Shown here: piece after piece, positions 24,634 to 37,840 of the stretch
How positions within the stretch are numbered: position 1 is the first letter of the stretch
How the letters are laid out: the number at the start of each line of letters is the position of its first letter
NCBI GenBank assembly: GCA_003255065.1
Contig: QAOA01000393.1
Span: 1-64,000, forward strand
Direction of reading: 5' to 3'
Origin: Cercis canadensis
Lineage: Eukaryota > Streptophyta > Magnoliopsida > Fabales > Fabaceae
DNA: 64,000 bases
Translations under genes and position numbers: made by a program
Notes under the pieces: model-generated
Databases searched by the model: none
The model's input: only the letters and a program-made list of their open reading frames with translations
What the model was told of the DNA's origin: nothing

Positions 24634-26557
24634 TTTCTCGCACACTAATCAGCTCTCAAGATTAAGATCACACTCTGGGGAAGGAGTCAAGATGTGTGTG
24701 TATTTATTCTAAGGTCCTGACCTCTAAGGAGTGGGGTTATAAAACAAGGTGTTACATTTGTCCAATGAGTAGAGGGGACAATGGCTACTTTTACCAGGAA
24801 AATATCCGTATCTGATATTTTTTTTTTTTCCATTTTGTGTCCGATCTTGTGCTTATGACTATCTTTTATTTTAAATGAAATTGTGGGAAAAAATCTAGAG
24901 CAAAATTGGATATTTATTGCACTTTACCAATATATAACTCTTTCTTACAAGATTTTGCAATCTTGTGTTCACATTACCTCTTTAATTTGGTGCTACTTTT
25001 TTCCCTCAAGCTTAAAATGAAGCAGCATCTAAATCTAATTATTTGAACTATTTTGGTTAGTTGTTACTCAAAATGTTTAAATGCAGCAATATGTTAACAA
25101 TCCATATATAAGATTATCCAGAATTTTCAACCTTTTGCAATTCAGCTTGATGTTTAGTTGATTTGTGGTGCTCTTTTTAATTATTTTCAAATTGCTTCCA
25201 AATTTTAAATCGAAAGGCAGAAAAAATAAAAGATATATCCATGTCACTTTTGTTAGTAATGCTAACCACTGGAATACCTAATATTTGAGGTGTTTTCTTA
25301 ACATATTCTTCTTAAGATAGCAAATTCCTGTTAATCAAATATGAAAAGAACAGACTAAAGAGATATAGGTTTCCAAATTTCTATATCATTATTAAACCCA
25401 ACTTCAAAATATTCAAGCATGCCATGAAGGAAATATAATAGATGAGTTAAATAATTAGAAGAAGAAAGGAAATCATACACTTAAAAATTAAGAATAACGC
25501 TTCAGTATTCTATAAGTATTACGGTAAGTTTTAACTGAAGTTTGTGATATATCTTAGCTTTGAATTAACAGTAAAGTAATAATAATTTACTAACTAATCA
25601 TATATCTAAAAGAAGAGACTTTCATCCACATGCATTATAGTTTTATAATTTTCAATGCTGCAATTTATTCAAATAACATTGAAATTAATATTGGATTTTA
25701 TAATTCCCTCTAAAAAATATCCTGAATCCGAGTCTGAGAACAAACAAAAATTCATAACAATGTTGAAGATTAGTAGTAGTGAAGGAAGGATGCTTGGCAC
25801 CGAAAGTTATGCAAGAATTTGAACCCTTGGTAAATGCATGAACATGTGGTTCAGTTATGTAAACATTAATTTGTAGAGCCATCTGTAATAATTTAAAAGT
25901 AGAAATGGATTCACCTTTATAATTAACTCCATTGCAAATTTAACACAATTCTCTAGATATCAAATTAAAATGGTAACAAATTTGGTTTTAATTAATAGAT
26001 TTTATCTTTTTTGCCCTTTTAAAAAAGAGGCAATGACACGTAGTGTCCTAATATGTTATATGTTACCAAATTATCTAAAAAAAATCTCAAAAACCACTGT
26101 ATGTAAAAAAAAGCTGGATTATGCCCCCAGTTTATATAAAACCACACATATTTCAAAATCCACTTATAATTAGAAAGGAAATTTCCAATAAGGTAATCTT
26201 TAATTAGTTATAAAACAATAAGATATTCAAGTCTTATTAAGAAATTAATCTAACAAAATCTGAGACCCAAAATAAGTTTGGCAAGCTTCAAGCACCAATA
26301 ATTTGTTCACTTTTGCTAGGCTTTTTTTTTTTTTAAAAAAAAAATAACCCTCTCTTTTTATGTTATTAATCTTATTCTGAAGCAAACTTATGTGTTAAGG
26401 AAAAATGTAATTTATATAAAATGATTTTCCAGGATTACCCCTCAATAAATTCCAAAAAAGGAACACTATCCAAACCAGGTACTAGATAAGCTTTAATTTA
26501 CTTATTTTATTGGACTTATTTTCCAATTACATTTAATGGAGATTATATGATTATTGT
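24634..26557. other. Intergenic, AT-rich
   Basis: Upstream region of the response regulator relic followed by AT-rich sequence. Short ORFs here (for example 25685-25882 minus) match no family I know. Confidence 0.45.
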
Positions 26558-26844
26558 GGGGTGTTAGAACTTAGCATAAAGACCCAGTGATACTAAAATG
26601 AAGTGTCTTCTAAGTAAGTGTTTGTCACATCTAGGAAATTATCAAAATATTTTTTTGGTGCTATGTGGTTATTATATACAAATTATGTGTTTATTTTATT
26701 TATATATATGATTATCATATTTAAATATAAATAAAATAACTACATAACATATAGATATTTTAATCATTTCACACTTTGTAATAGACACCTACTTAAAAAC
26801 ATATTTTAATATTATTAAATTTTTTATGCTAAATTCTAACACCC
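26558..26844. mobile_element. Fold-back MITE, 287 bp
   Basis: The left end reads GGGGTGTTAGAACTTAGCAT. The right end, reverse-complemented, reads GGGTGTTAGAATTTAGCAT. The arms remain complementary for over 120 bases (for example TTATTTATAT...ATGATTATC against its complement), so the element folds into a long hairpin. There is no coding capacity. I could not see an exact target duplication, so the superfamily is open. Confidence 0.8.
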
Positions 26845-28648
26845 TATAATAATAAACTCATGTTATTACTTTCAAGGTGAAGCAACAAAATGTCATTAAC
26901 ATGTTTTTCCAGGAGTATCCTCAAGACCTTATAAATGTATCTTTTTTATTCTTGAAAAATAATTGAGTGTAAGAGTTCAGCATCCTCTTAATAGGACTCA
27001 CGAGTATTATTGGATGCCACATAGCTATTAAAGGTACCCGACACCATGATAATTCAAGTTTAAGTGAGCAGATCAATGAAGCTAACCATAATACTCTGCT
27101 TTAGTAACCAAAAAATTATTACAACTACATTTATGGGAGGGAACTTACAATAAAATTTATTTGTGCATATTGATTATGAGTTGGGCAATTAGATGTAAGA
27201 CTTATTTAAAATAATAAAATATAAATATTTACAACTACATTAATTTTTTAAATTAATAAAATATAAATATTTAAAATATATATTAACTATTTAAGACTTA
27301 TTATTTAATATTACAAGTAGAATTAATAATTAAGATTACTTATTTTATCTATTTTACTTAATAAACCCCAACAAAATAGATAGCACAAATAATTTCAATA
27401 ATCAATTTTTCCTGTAATATGAATACTACTTATGATATTAAATAATTTGTTATTATTTTATATATAATTTTTTTTTTTAACTTTAACATTTTTCGAATTT
27501 TATTTAAACTTTAGGCATATTGAGGTGGTTGTTAACTAAACTGATAAAACCATTGGTCAAACTTTAAGGGTGAGTAAGGTTACGATAGACATTTTAAAGG
27601 AATTCTTATAGATGTCTAATATCAATTTTGTCTTAATCATAATAGGACCTTGTATTAAATTTAAATAGGATGTTCTACACACTTGAGATCAAAACTGAAA
27701 AACTATTAAAATAGGGACAAATTTTGGAATATTAGTATATTACCATTCAACTAACTAATATTGAGCAATTGCTAAATGAAGTGAATTTTTATCACCGAAA
27801 TATTACCAAACTCAAATGAATTTAAACAAATTAAACTCAAGCATGCAATAAGAATTAGTCTTATAGTCACACCAAAAATGTGGAGACCACATCATGGAAA
27901 ACACCAAAAAAAATATTTAGCACTATAAATTATTCTAACAAATAAAACGAAATTTGAATATCTTCTTTTGTTTTTTTAACAAAAAAGAAAACATACTTCA
28001 CTGGACATTGGAACAACTAACTCTACAAACAAAGCGTAGTCTTAAACAGCGAGATGAGTAAGGAAGTAATCGATATTCAATGAGTCCTCAAAGGTAATCA
28101 ATCTCTTGTGAGCTATATCACTCATATATACGAGTTTAAACTTAATTTACTATATATCTTGATAAAACTCTATACATAGTGAACAAGAGAGTGACACTTT
28201 TGACGAAAACAAACCCAGAGATACCTTGATTGTTGAAAAGAGAAAGAAACAAGAGAGCGACATATCTTTCACTCGTAGTAAAACATCTCTAAAAAATTTT
28301 ATACACATAACACAAAAATATTCGTGCACAAATGTATAAAATTAACACGAACAAGTAACAATGACCCAAGTTTAAATCCAATTCTTATAAATGCTACCTG
28401 CCTCTCTCGTCAAGGAGTTTCCAAGCTTCAATCTCATTCCCTGGTCGTACCAAAGGATAAATTTTTCAAGAAAAAAAGAAAAAGAAAAAATTGCTTCAAT
28501 ATTCTCTAATATTTCAGATATCTCTTACACTAGTGGCCCATTTAGTTGTAGGAAGTTTTCAAATTGTCTAGAAAATTTTCCAAATTTCTTCCATTTTTAA
28601 AAGAATGTCCTACAACTAATTGCACCCTATAGAAGTTTATGTTTCACT
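26845..28648. other. Intergenic and probable 3' flank of the TraB gene
   Basis: Very AT-rich. No coding region is supported. The last part before 28648 probably holds the 3' UTR of the minus-strand TraB gene. Confidence 0.45.
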
Positions 28649-31600
28649 TCATGCTCCATCCTTTATCTGTTCATATAAAGCCCACAAAAGGAAGCCAATG
28701 ATGGTATCCCTCACTAAACTCTTGACAAGGTCCTCAATCCAGCCATTAGAACCACCATTATATGAAATTTTCCCAGCAAGGTCCCGAAACCTCAAATCCC
28801 CTAGATCAGATACCAGTGCATATATTACGCCATTCATGTGGCCTTTTCCAATGACACCCACCACCGTTTTACAGTTATTCACCGCTTTACTCCGCTTCAA
28901 TGACCATGCAAGATACTGCAAAAACCACCACTATTAAATTAATAGACTGATCATATGTGATAGGTTATGATAACTTATAAATAACTAGGCTTCAAGCTAT
29001 TATGCATTTCACAAGGGAAATGCAACTTCTACACAAGAGGCAGTCATCGTAGGACGAAATTGATTCTTGACAATTTCAAATGGAAGTTATTGGTGCAGGA
29101 ACTTCTTTAAAAATTCATGAGAGAACGCCCAGAAGGGGAGAAGGGGGAAACTTACAGTATCTCGTTCATGTACAAGAGGCTGCAAGAGTGATGGATATGA
29201 AAAACTAAGTTGCTCATAAAGCTGAAATGTACCATCATCTGAACTTGATTCCTGCAACAAGAACTCAGGAGACTGTACCTATTAATTTAAAACTTCAATA
29301 AAATTTCACAGTTCCTTTCAAAGGGGAGGGGGGAAGCAAGTACATAACAGGAATTATATGTTAGGCTTGCTGAACCTAGCATGCAAACTTTGGAATATAT
29401 GCTATGAACTTTATAGTTATCAATAAAGAATCTCTCTCAGTCTCACACTCCGTCTTTTTGTCACTGTACTGCAATATTCGTTAAGGAAGCTTGGAGAAAG
29501 TTGACTCTGCCTCCACTCCCTCATCCCTTATGAAACACGTTAGAATCAAAACCTCAGCAGTTACCTACTGTAACCATTATCTACAGCCAATCCAACTTGG
29601 TACAGAGAACGGTTTAGTGAAGTTCAATAAAAGAAATAGAGACTGCCTAAACATTTCACCATGTCAATGTACATGCGTCTATAAACTGAAAACACGAACA
29701 GATAAACTTATGTTGAAAGATCAGATAACCACTTAAGTTTTGGAGACGTTCATTTGAAACATCATATATAAAATAAAATAAATAATATAAATGCTAAATC
29801 AACAGCAAGAATGGAGAATTTAAAATTCTCTCTCTTTTTGATAAAAATTCAAGCATTTAAGTTTATTGACACTTAGCATGGGAGAAATTAGATAAATCAA
29901 AATTGTAATATCATGGTTAGAGAAGTAACCTCGAGCTTATTTGTAGAAATGTCAGATTTTGATGTTATGCCACGAATAACTGAGGAAACTAAACTTAGTT
30001 TCTCAGTCCATTTCAAAGCCTTCCAGGCCCTTTGAAGCTGCAACATAGATCACAAAGAATCAATGCAATGATCTCCGTTTTGTGGTAATTATTTAAAACT
30101 ATAAACCCCAGCCTTCTAGATCACATACAATCAGATAGTTTTTGCACGTTCCATATGATCAAAGATTCAAAATATCAAGCAATTGTGGAACTTATTTATT
30201 GCCTTCAAATAATTGCATTCTGCCCCATATTGCATGACTTAACATGTACATACTGTTATTTCAATTGGTCGATCTCCCAAAACAATTTGTGCACCAACTT
30301 CTTCAGACACTTTTCGAGCAGCACGGAACTACATATCAGATATGACATTGTCAAAATGGGTTTTCTTTCCAGGTTCTACGCATTAATTGCATACTTTCAA
30401 ACTACCTCATCACCAAAAGGGCGATTAATATCAGAAGAGATCTTCGATGAAAAAGCGGCCAGGAGTAACCGTAATGCTAAGGCAGTTTGACCACCTGACA
30501 TTCAGAAAAACAGTAGATAAGATTCTTTTGTAGAAGGAAAAGGAAATGTAAAACAAATTTTCTGCTTACCCAAGTTTATGCTACGACCAACGGCACCAAA
30601 AAACCCAGTCCCGCTCAAAGAAAACATATTAGACCTTAACTGTTTGCCAAGTTCGCCATCAGCAGAAGCATACATGATCCCAGCTCTGGAAATGAACTCT
30701 GCAAGAATTGAAGTTAAGATGTGGATTGAAAATAAAACAATTTTCACATCCATGTAACTTAATTATGTTTTCAGTCAGAAAATAAAATCGAAAAAGAGGC
30801 ATCTTCCTCAACCAAAGGAGGTATGTTCTGGATCAAGAAATCAGTATGTTGGGATGTAAACCAGCAAATTCACCAATTATAGAGATTCATCATCTCAGAA
30901 ATGATGTTGGAGAGGTGGTAAATGTTGGTAGATACTAGAGACTAATGGGAAGATTAATCTACCTCTTTCTAATACTCAGCCAGGCATAGCTTATGCTGTT
31001 AGTATTGTCAGCCAATTGATGCATGATCCCTGCTCTACTCATCTAGAGTCAGCGTTACGTATTTTGAGATACTTCAAGTCTGAACCTGGGAATGGTTTAC
31101 TATTTCCAAAATATGTACACTCAAAGATAGAGGCTTATGTTGATGCTGACCATGGTGGTTCTCTTAATCATAGGAGGTCTACATATAGTTATTGCACCTT
31201 TATTTGAGGAAACCTTGTTACATGGAGAAGCAAGAAACAACTAGTACTTTCTAGATCTACTGCTAAGGCAGAATATAGAGCTATGACTCAGAGTGTAGGG
31301 GAAGCTCTTTGGTTAAAGCAATTAGTTCAAGAATTAGGAGTGCGTGATGGATCTTTCTTGACTCTCTAATATGATAACAAGGCAGCTATTAATATTGCCC
31401 ATAATCCATTTCAACATGACAAAAACAAAGCACATAGGGATTGACAGGCACTTCATTACATAATAAGAATACCTTTCATAAGATTTGAGGACGAGCTCAG
31501 ATGATGTTTTTACAAAGGGTCTTTCCAGTAGGAAACTTCACTCCATTGTTTGCAAGATAGCCATGAGAGACAACTATGTACCATCTTGAAGGGGAGTGTA

Positions 31601-32604
31601 GAATATCTGATATGTTTTCTTGTGTTCTATTTGCGCTTTGCTATGTAACGTTTTGGTTTTTACGGTTATGTTTATTGTCCTTTGTATTCTAAGGGTAATA
31701 TGTGGGTGTGGGTGTGGTGTGGAATATACGACACCAACTTTCTATTCCACTCTTGTGTCTTGTCTTGTCTTCTCTTCTCCCATTCTCGATTCTCTCAAAT
31801 CTCTTTTACAATCTTGTTCTTTATTTCCAACTATTATCTAATTCCAATTCTTATAAACTCCCAAATGGTTCAATGTCAAGCATTCACCCGAGTGAATATC
31901 CTGATCATCAATTCCAAGCGTAGGAATGACTTCATCAACTCCTTCAAACTCCTATTTAGCACCATCATTTTCAATTACCCAAATCCAATTATCATCATTA
32001 TTCATTAAAGTCAAACTAAATCATTTTTGGCCAGCATCTATTTTAATTCCATGCTGTCCATTACAAATACAAAAGCATTTTATAGCCTGCTTCAGCTTGT
32101 GTACAAATACATCACTATATATAGTTAAACTTACTTAATACCACCACCACTATATACAATAATAGCATGAAGGAATTGATTTCCACCAAACCAAAAGAAT
32201 AAACTTAATTAACTAAATACTTGCCTGCTTCTACAGAGCTCAACAACCACATTATCTGGCTTGACTGCTCGCACTACACGCTCCACAGCCATAGCCGACT
32301 CCTCAGAAATATGGTTAGTTCCGACCAACCAAATCGCTTCAGGCTCCACAAATTCAGACCTCCAAGCTGGTACAGGCCCAAACCGCTTCTTCTCGATCAA
32401 AACCAAGCTCCCATTCTCAGCCAAATCAAGCAACTCAGGATGAAATTCAGCTATTGCGCCTCTTGAATCCTGCAAAATTTCTAGCCTATAATCGAAATCT
32501 GGAGGAGGGGCTTTTATTGAAACCTTAAAGGGTCTGCGAGGCTTGGCTGTCAGAAAAACTGGGTTGCTCATGAAAAGTGGGAACGTTGATTTGATTCTCT
32601 CCAT
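28649..32604 (-). CDS. TraB-family protein (7 exons)
   Basis: Member of the TraB/PrgY (TIKI-like) fold family, whose plant members are poorly characterised. Exons are 32604-32225, 30685-30570, 30494-30406, 30328-30254, 30037-29930, 29251-29156 and 28915-28649. They sum to 1,131 bases with consistent phases, giving 376 residues. The N terminus (rich in K, R, S and P, few acidic residues up to about 35) looks like an organelle-targeting sequence. The TraB signature GTNHISEESA is at about 95-104, followed by VVELCRSR, GAVGRSINLG, VLGDRPIEIT and a late GVIGKGHMNGVIYAL. The tail TIIGFLLWALYEQI is hydrophobic and may be a membrane anchor. Introns 2-6 have GT-AG borders. Intron 1 reads AG/GCAAGT at its donor, the consensus of a GC-AG intron, and is 1.54 kb long because it contains a Copia fossil. 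Confidence 0.9.
30925..31875 (+). mobile_element. Copia-type LTR retrotransposon fossil (RNase H end plus 3' LTR) in TraB intron 1
   Basis: The plus strand carries the end of a Ty1/Copia polyprotein, recognisable by RNase H region motifs such as YVDADHGG and STAKAEYRAM. It is followed by a purine-rich tract (AAGGGGAGTG, about 31589-31598) and then a probable 3' LTR beginning TGTAGAATATCTGA, running to roughly 31870. The 5' LTR, gag, integrase and reverse transcriptase are absent. It is a truncated and broken fossil, antisense to the host gene. The right boundary is approximate. Confidence 0.8.
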
Positions 32605-34339
32605 TGAAGGGAGCCAAAGAATTCTGTTCTGTGTGGTTGAAGCTTCAAATATTGTATCAGAAATTTGCGATTCTGAATAAAGATAAGAAAAGAAAACCAG
32701 ACTTCAAGTTGGATGTTGAATGAAAGGCTTTAAAGCACAGTGCGTGTAGCTCTACCAAACACGTGAGCTGCTTAGAGAAGGATTTGTCATGGTTTGGTGC
32801 CTAATGCCTCTACTTCTAACAATTTTAAAACTGAAAGGATCAAATCTATTTACTTAACTAGCGAACCTATTGGGTTTATTAAAATTAAATTTAAAACAAA
32901 ATCATAGTTTACATGCAAACATTATAAAGATTAAAAAAAAAAAAAGTCAATTAAATCTAATGCAGCTTAGTTCATTCCTAATTTTTTTTTTCATAAATGA
33001 AATTATAAATATTAGGGGGAAAAAGTGAAAAGAAATAATTGTGCATTTTATTATCTTAGGCTTTGTTTGTTTCACACATTAATTAAAAAATAAACTTATT
33101 TTATTTACCAAGTATAAAGAGCAAATATATGCAACAAAAATATTTGGTTTAACTTGAGTGTGTGATCGATCTTCATATTTTCTTAATTGATTGTTATATG
33201 ATGATGCTTGAGTTGAGCTGGAAGTCAGGTGGACCTCGAGGTCAGGTGAAACTGAAGATTTAAACTGCACAAATGAAAAGAACTAAGGGGTCGGGTTTAG
33301 ATACTCGGGCTCCGAAAGTTAAGTTAGATTGATCCGAGCTAAAAATGTAATAAATGAGATATGAGTCTAAAAGTCTTTATATTTGTAACTGTGGATTATT
33401 TATAGGGCAAGATTAAGTGATAAGATGATAATTTAAGAGATGTGGTAGATTTGGACCTTTAAGGATGTGGGTTTGTGTCATAATGAGCCTGAAATATAGG
33501 TATCTACACTATCTTAAATATAGTGCTAAATAGAACACTAAATTAATTTAACTTGTGTACAATGTTTGACTATTTTTTGTCTAGAAGTTCCTAATTATGT
33601 CTTCATTATATCTAGTTTGTAAATATGTTTGAAGGTGATAGCAAAACTTGCTCAGGTTAATGAGACATTTGTCTTTTGCTATACAAATGCGGGTTATTTC
33701 AACTAATTAAAGAAATGGTCCTTGTACGGACAAGAGTATGGAATACTTATGGCAGTTTGGAAGGCGGTGAAAAGTTACCCTACTTATCTGCAATTATCTG
33801 AAGCCTCTCAGAACATGGAATGCCACTCAATGCCATCAATGTGCATCAGAACACGGTATTTTATGTGAGTCAACCAAAACCAATGCCATCAATGTGCCAC
33901 ACTCCACAATCCACTATCTACTTCCTCTTCAAACTTCAAACCCGCTTGTAGCTGCCCCCCCAAACATTATTTACATTACTCACCTACAATGTATAAAGAT
34001 TTGGATTCCATCCTGTTAATGTGCTAATACATTATCAATAATTGAGATAAATTTTAAGTTAAATACATGATTTAAATAAATTGAATATTAATCATATAAT
34101 ATGACCGAATTTAAATCTAGATTATAGAGTAATCTTATATGTATTTTATATGTATTCTTATTTTTCTTAATATTTTTTAATTGTGATTGTTTAATTTACA
34201 TTTTATAATTTCAAGAGAAAGGGAATCTCAAGATAAAAAGTTAAGACAAAAAACTTAATGCTTTCTTTTTGGAAAATTATTAAAATATCCTTTAAGGTAT
34301 GTAGTTTTGTGTTTATATTTATACATAATAACTATACAT
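32605..34339. other. TraB upstream region and intergenic sequence
   Basis: Leader and promoter of the TraB gene should lie just right of 32604, but no clear TATA box was identified. Further right is AT-rich sequence with no supported gene. Confidence 0.4.
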
Positions 34340-34512
34340 TATTATTTTTTTGGTTTTTCATGAGGTGGTCCTCATAATTTTGATTGGGATTAATTTTTGT
34401 TCAAACTTTGACATACCCTTGCCACTAGTGCTTCCAGCGGAATTCGAACCATTGGTATTATCTTAAGTTTCGCTTTACATAGAATTTACTGTGTTGTTTG
34501 AGCCATACCTTA
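34340..34512 (-). mobile_element. tRNA-derived SINE-like element
   Basis: Read on the minus strand from 34512, it starts GGTATGGCTCAAACAACACA (A-box-like). About 60 bases later comes GGTTCGAATTCCGC, a good fit to the pol III B box. The body then runs to about 34340. Spacing and order fit a tRNA-derived SINE head. No second copy of this family was seen in the window. Confidence 0.5.
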
Positions 34513-37500
34513 TAGTTACATTTTACACATTATAACAACATATAAACATAATAACCACTTGAAGAGTATTTTGATATTTTGTAGGCACTTGAAAATGAGG
34601 GTCTTTTTCCTTATATTGTAGCACTTAAATCCCTAATTTTAAATAAATTCACTTTACACTTTTAGTCAATCACTAAAAAAGTATAATAAAAGAGTAATAA
34701 GAAATCTAAATCAAATAAAATAGTTTAAGTAGATAAATAGTAAGTAATTTAGTGATGCATATATTATTTTTCTTCACACTTGTAAGAGGGGACAAAAAAA
34801 CATTTATCTTCACGGAAAAAGACAAAAAAACCTTCAGTGCTGATATTCAATAAGATGATATTGAGTTGCCTTTTGGGTCTTCATATTTTCAACCATCCAA
34901 TTGCAGTCTTGCAGATATGGTTCAGTTGCTTTTTAATGATATTGGTAGGGGTCACCTTGACCTTGTCTTTGTTTTGTTTTTACCCTACATCCACGTAACC
35001 TGAAAATAAATAATTTCAACTGACGAAAGTATGACCATGTGATATGGCATTGCCAATTTGGAATGGAGCTAGCAAGGGATTGGAGAATGGAGACACACAA
35101 TTTTTTATATATAAATTTGATGTCAAACTATTTTGTCTTATAAATCATAAAACTTGGATAAAATTAACTTGTAAGAAGAAAATTGATACACCAAAACAAA
35201 AAGATAATTATTGTTAATCTCAACTTATAAATAATTTTAAGTGAGTCATTTAAAAAAAAAAATCATGAGATAATTATTATTGCATTTTTAAAATTTTCCT
35301 TATAAATAACTATTTATTAGTATGAGATGATGATTGAAAAACATGAAATATCCATTACCCATTGATCAATATCCTATGACTATTGGTTAGCAAGAGATAA
35401 ATGTAAAAATTTGACAATAATCATGACTCACTTAAAAAAATAATTTAAGTAATTTGCTTAAAATTATGTATAGCTTAAGTGAGCTAATAAGAATTATTTT
35501 TTAAAAAATGGCAATTAAGATGAAAAGGGAAAATTTTGTACCAAACAAAATGGGTTTCTAGGTTTTTTGTTGGGAAACCAAGTTGATATGTAATCAATGA
35601 TTACATAAATGACTATTACCATAATAATTTTCATCATTGGCTATACTTGTGACTGTGTTGTTTTCAATCATGAAAACTTGAACTGAAAAGCATAATTCAA
35701 TGAAAAAATAATATCACTTACATAATTTTTATATTTATACTATTTATAATTATATATATATAAACTCATTAAAATTTAATAAAAATTTAAACAATTTGAA
35801 ATTAGATGAAGTTATATGTATAATTGTAGAGAATTTTAAAAGGGATTTAATTAGGCATGTATGAGTATGATTGGGGTTGCAACTCTCAAGGCGTTGTTTG
35901 TACGAAACGAAAATGAAAGAAGCTTTTTACACAGGACAAGCGGTAATTTGCAAACGACAAAGGTAGACTGGGCTGATCCACGTGCATTGCACGTGGGTTG
36001 GAATCGCACACGAGTACGTGGACCAAGCGAGTACTGAGTAGGGACCAAACTGAAAATGAATACCACTCGGTCAGTACGCAGAATTCATTCACCAACCCAA
36101 CACTGAATTGGCAAAACAATAATAATAATAATTATTATAAATTTATAATAGAAACTCCAAAAATAGATATTTTGCCTTTGACAACAGTCCAATAATGACA
36201 TGATTGATATAATTAACAAAGAATGACCTTTTGATCGTTTTTTAAGATTAGGAAGTTGTCTTTTCTAAGTGCTAATAAGTAATAACAAATGGTACTAATA
36301 GATGGTTTAATTGACTATGAGCCTTAACTTAATTGGATGATTAAATATCCTGACAAAAGTTTATCATAACATTCATGTGCGCAACAATTGGTAAATCCTA
36401 CGACCAGTATTTACCCTGATCAATCCCCCTTGGAGCCCAACACATCATTGCAGGTGTTGAATTATTTAATATTTATTGAGGGCTACATAACAACAATAAT
36501 ATATTCCTACTTGTTTTAATATAATTTAAACATAAAACATTTACTTATAATGAAATATCTAATGTTTAATGACTAAGTGTCTCTTACAAAACATATAAGC
36601 TTATATGTAAAAGCAAATAGTAAAGATTTAAGGAAATAATAAATATAAGAATCGTAAGCCAAATTGATGAGTACTGCTAATTGCTTTCATATTGAGTCTT
36701 TAAGAATTTTGACTGCATTTCATCAAACAAAGTTGATTAATTAACTCAAAGACACATTAATTGGAGTTAATTAGAAAATTCTTCACAGAATTTGGTTAAT
36801 GTTCTTTTTTTACTTATATATATGATCTCCTGGTGTCCAAACTAAATTATACTTTATAGTAAATAAATAAAGCTAATTTTTACGTATATTGACGAATCCA
36901 TTTAATTATATGGAGACAACTCTTATCTCGTTAAGGCAATCGATCCACTTTGGGATTAGAAAATTATTGGAAAAACTTTCCTAATTTTTACTTATTTGAT
37001 TTATGATCATGTAATATCTAATTTATTTTTTTTTCCTTCCAATAACGAGGAAGATTTGTCCTCAATATGGAGGGGTCCCCTGATGACTAGAGTAGCTTTT
37101 ATTATATGTTGACTCATCCACATCTTTTAATCTAATTAATACATGGTCGATATATTAGGGTTAGGAAATTTACTAGAAAAATCCCTTTCTACTTATCCTA
37201 AAAAAATTGTCGATAAATAATTGTAGAATTTTAAAATGTTAATGTGCATATACTCATTGTATGCTCTCCTTTAGTGCTACACCAACCCTGAAAAGATGGG
37301 CGCCAATGGTTACTTAACTGGGGCCCCCTTATATCCTGCTGCTCTTAGCTAAACCGTAAATTATAAACAAACAAACAAAAAATTGCTATCTAATTAGGAT
37401 CTGTCACTGTCATTAATTAATTAATTAATTAATTGATGAAATGTAGTCAAAGATCTCAAGCCTCAATTTGTACACCATTTGAAACCAATTAGCAGTCAAG

Positions 37501-37705
37501 CAACTTTATCAATTTGTGCAACACCTCAAATGATGAAAAAAAAAATTGTGTAATATTTTTATAGACAAAAAACCTATATATAAAAACATGTAAATTTTAT
37601 ATATTTGTGTTTATATTATTATGAGAGTATTATTATCAGAGCATACAAGAATTTCTCGTGAAATACAAAGAAGAAATTATAATAGATTTAATATTACTCC
37701 ACTAA
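34513..37705. other. Intergenic, AT-rich
   Basis: Mostly A/T-rich. A GC-richer patch at about 35880-36080 contains CACGTGCATTGCACGTG and ORFs in several frames without family resemblance. An AATA-type run lies at 36118-36135 and an ATTA run at 37412-37432. Confidence 0.45.
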
Positions 37706-37840
37706 ATGTAAGAAAGTTGGATAAGAGATTGAGAGATCTCCCATAACATAAGATCAGAAGTTCAATTCTCCATTCCCTTAATATTTTGAGTTAAAAAACT
37801 TAACTTTATCTATCTAACAGTAAGAGGAAAAAATAAATCT
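37706..37840 (+). mobile_element. SINE-like element, second family (copy 1)
   Basis: Has a tRNA-like head with an A-box-like GATTGAGAGATCTC and a B-box-like AGAAGTTCAATTCTCC. A body then contains GTTAAAAAACTTAACTTTATC, matching the copy at 52030-52150. The poly(A) end is not clear. Confidence 0.4.
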
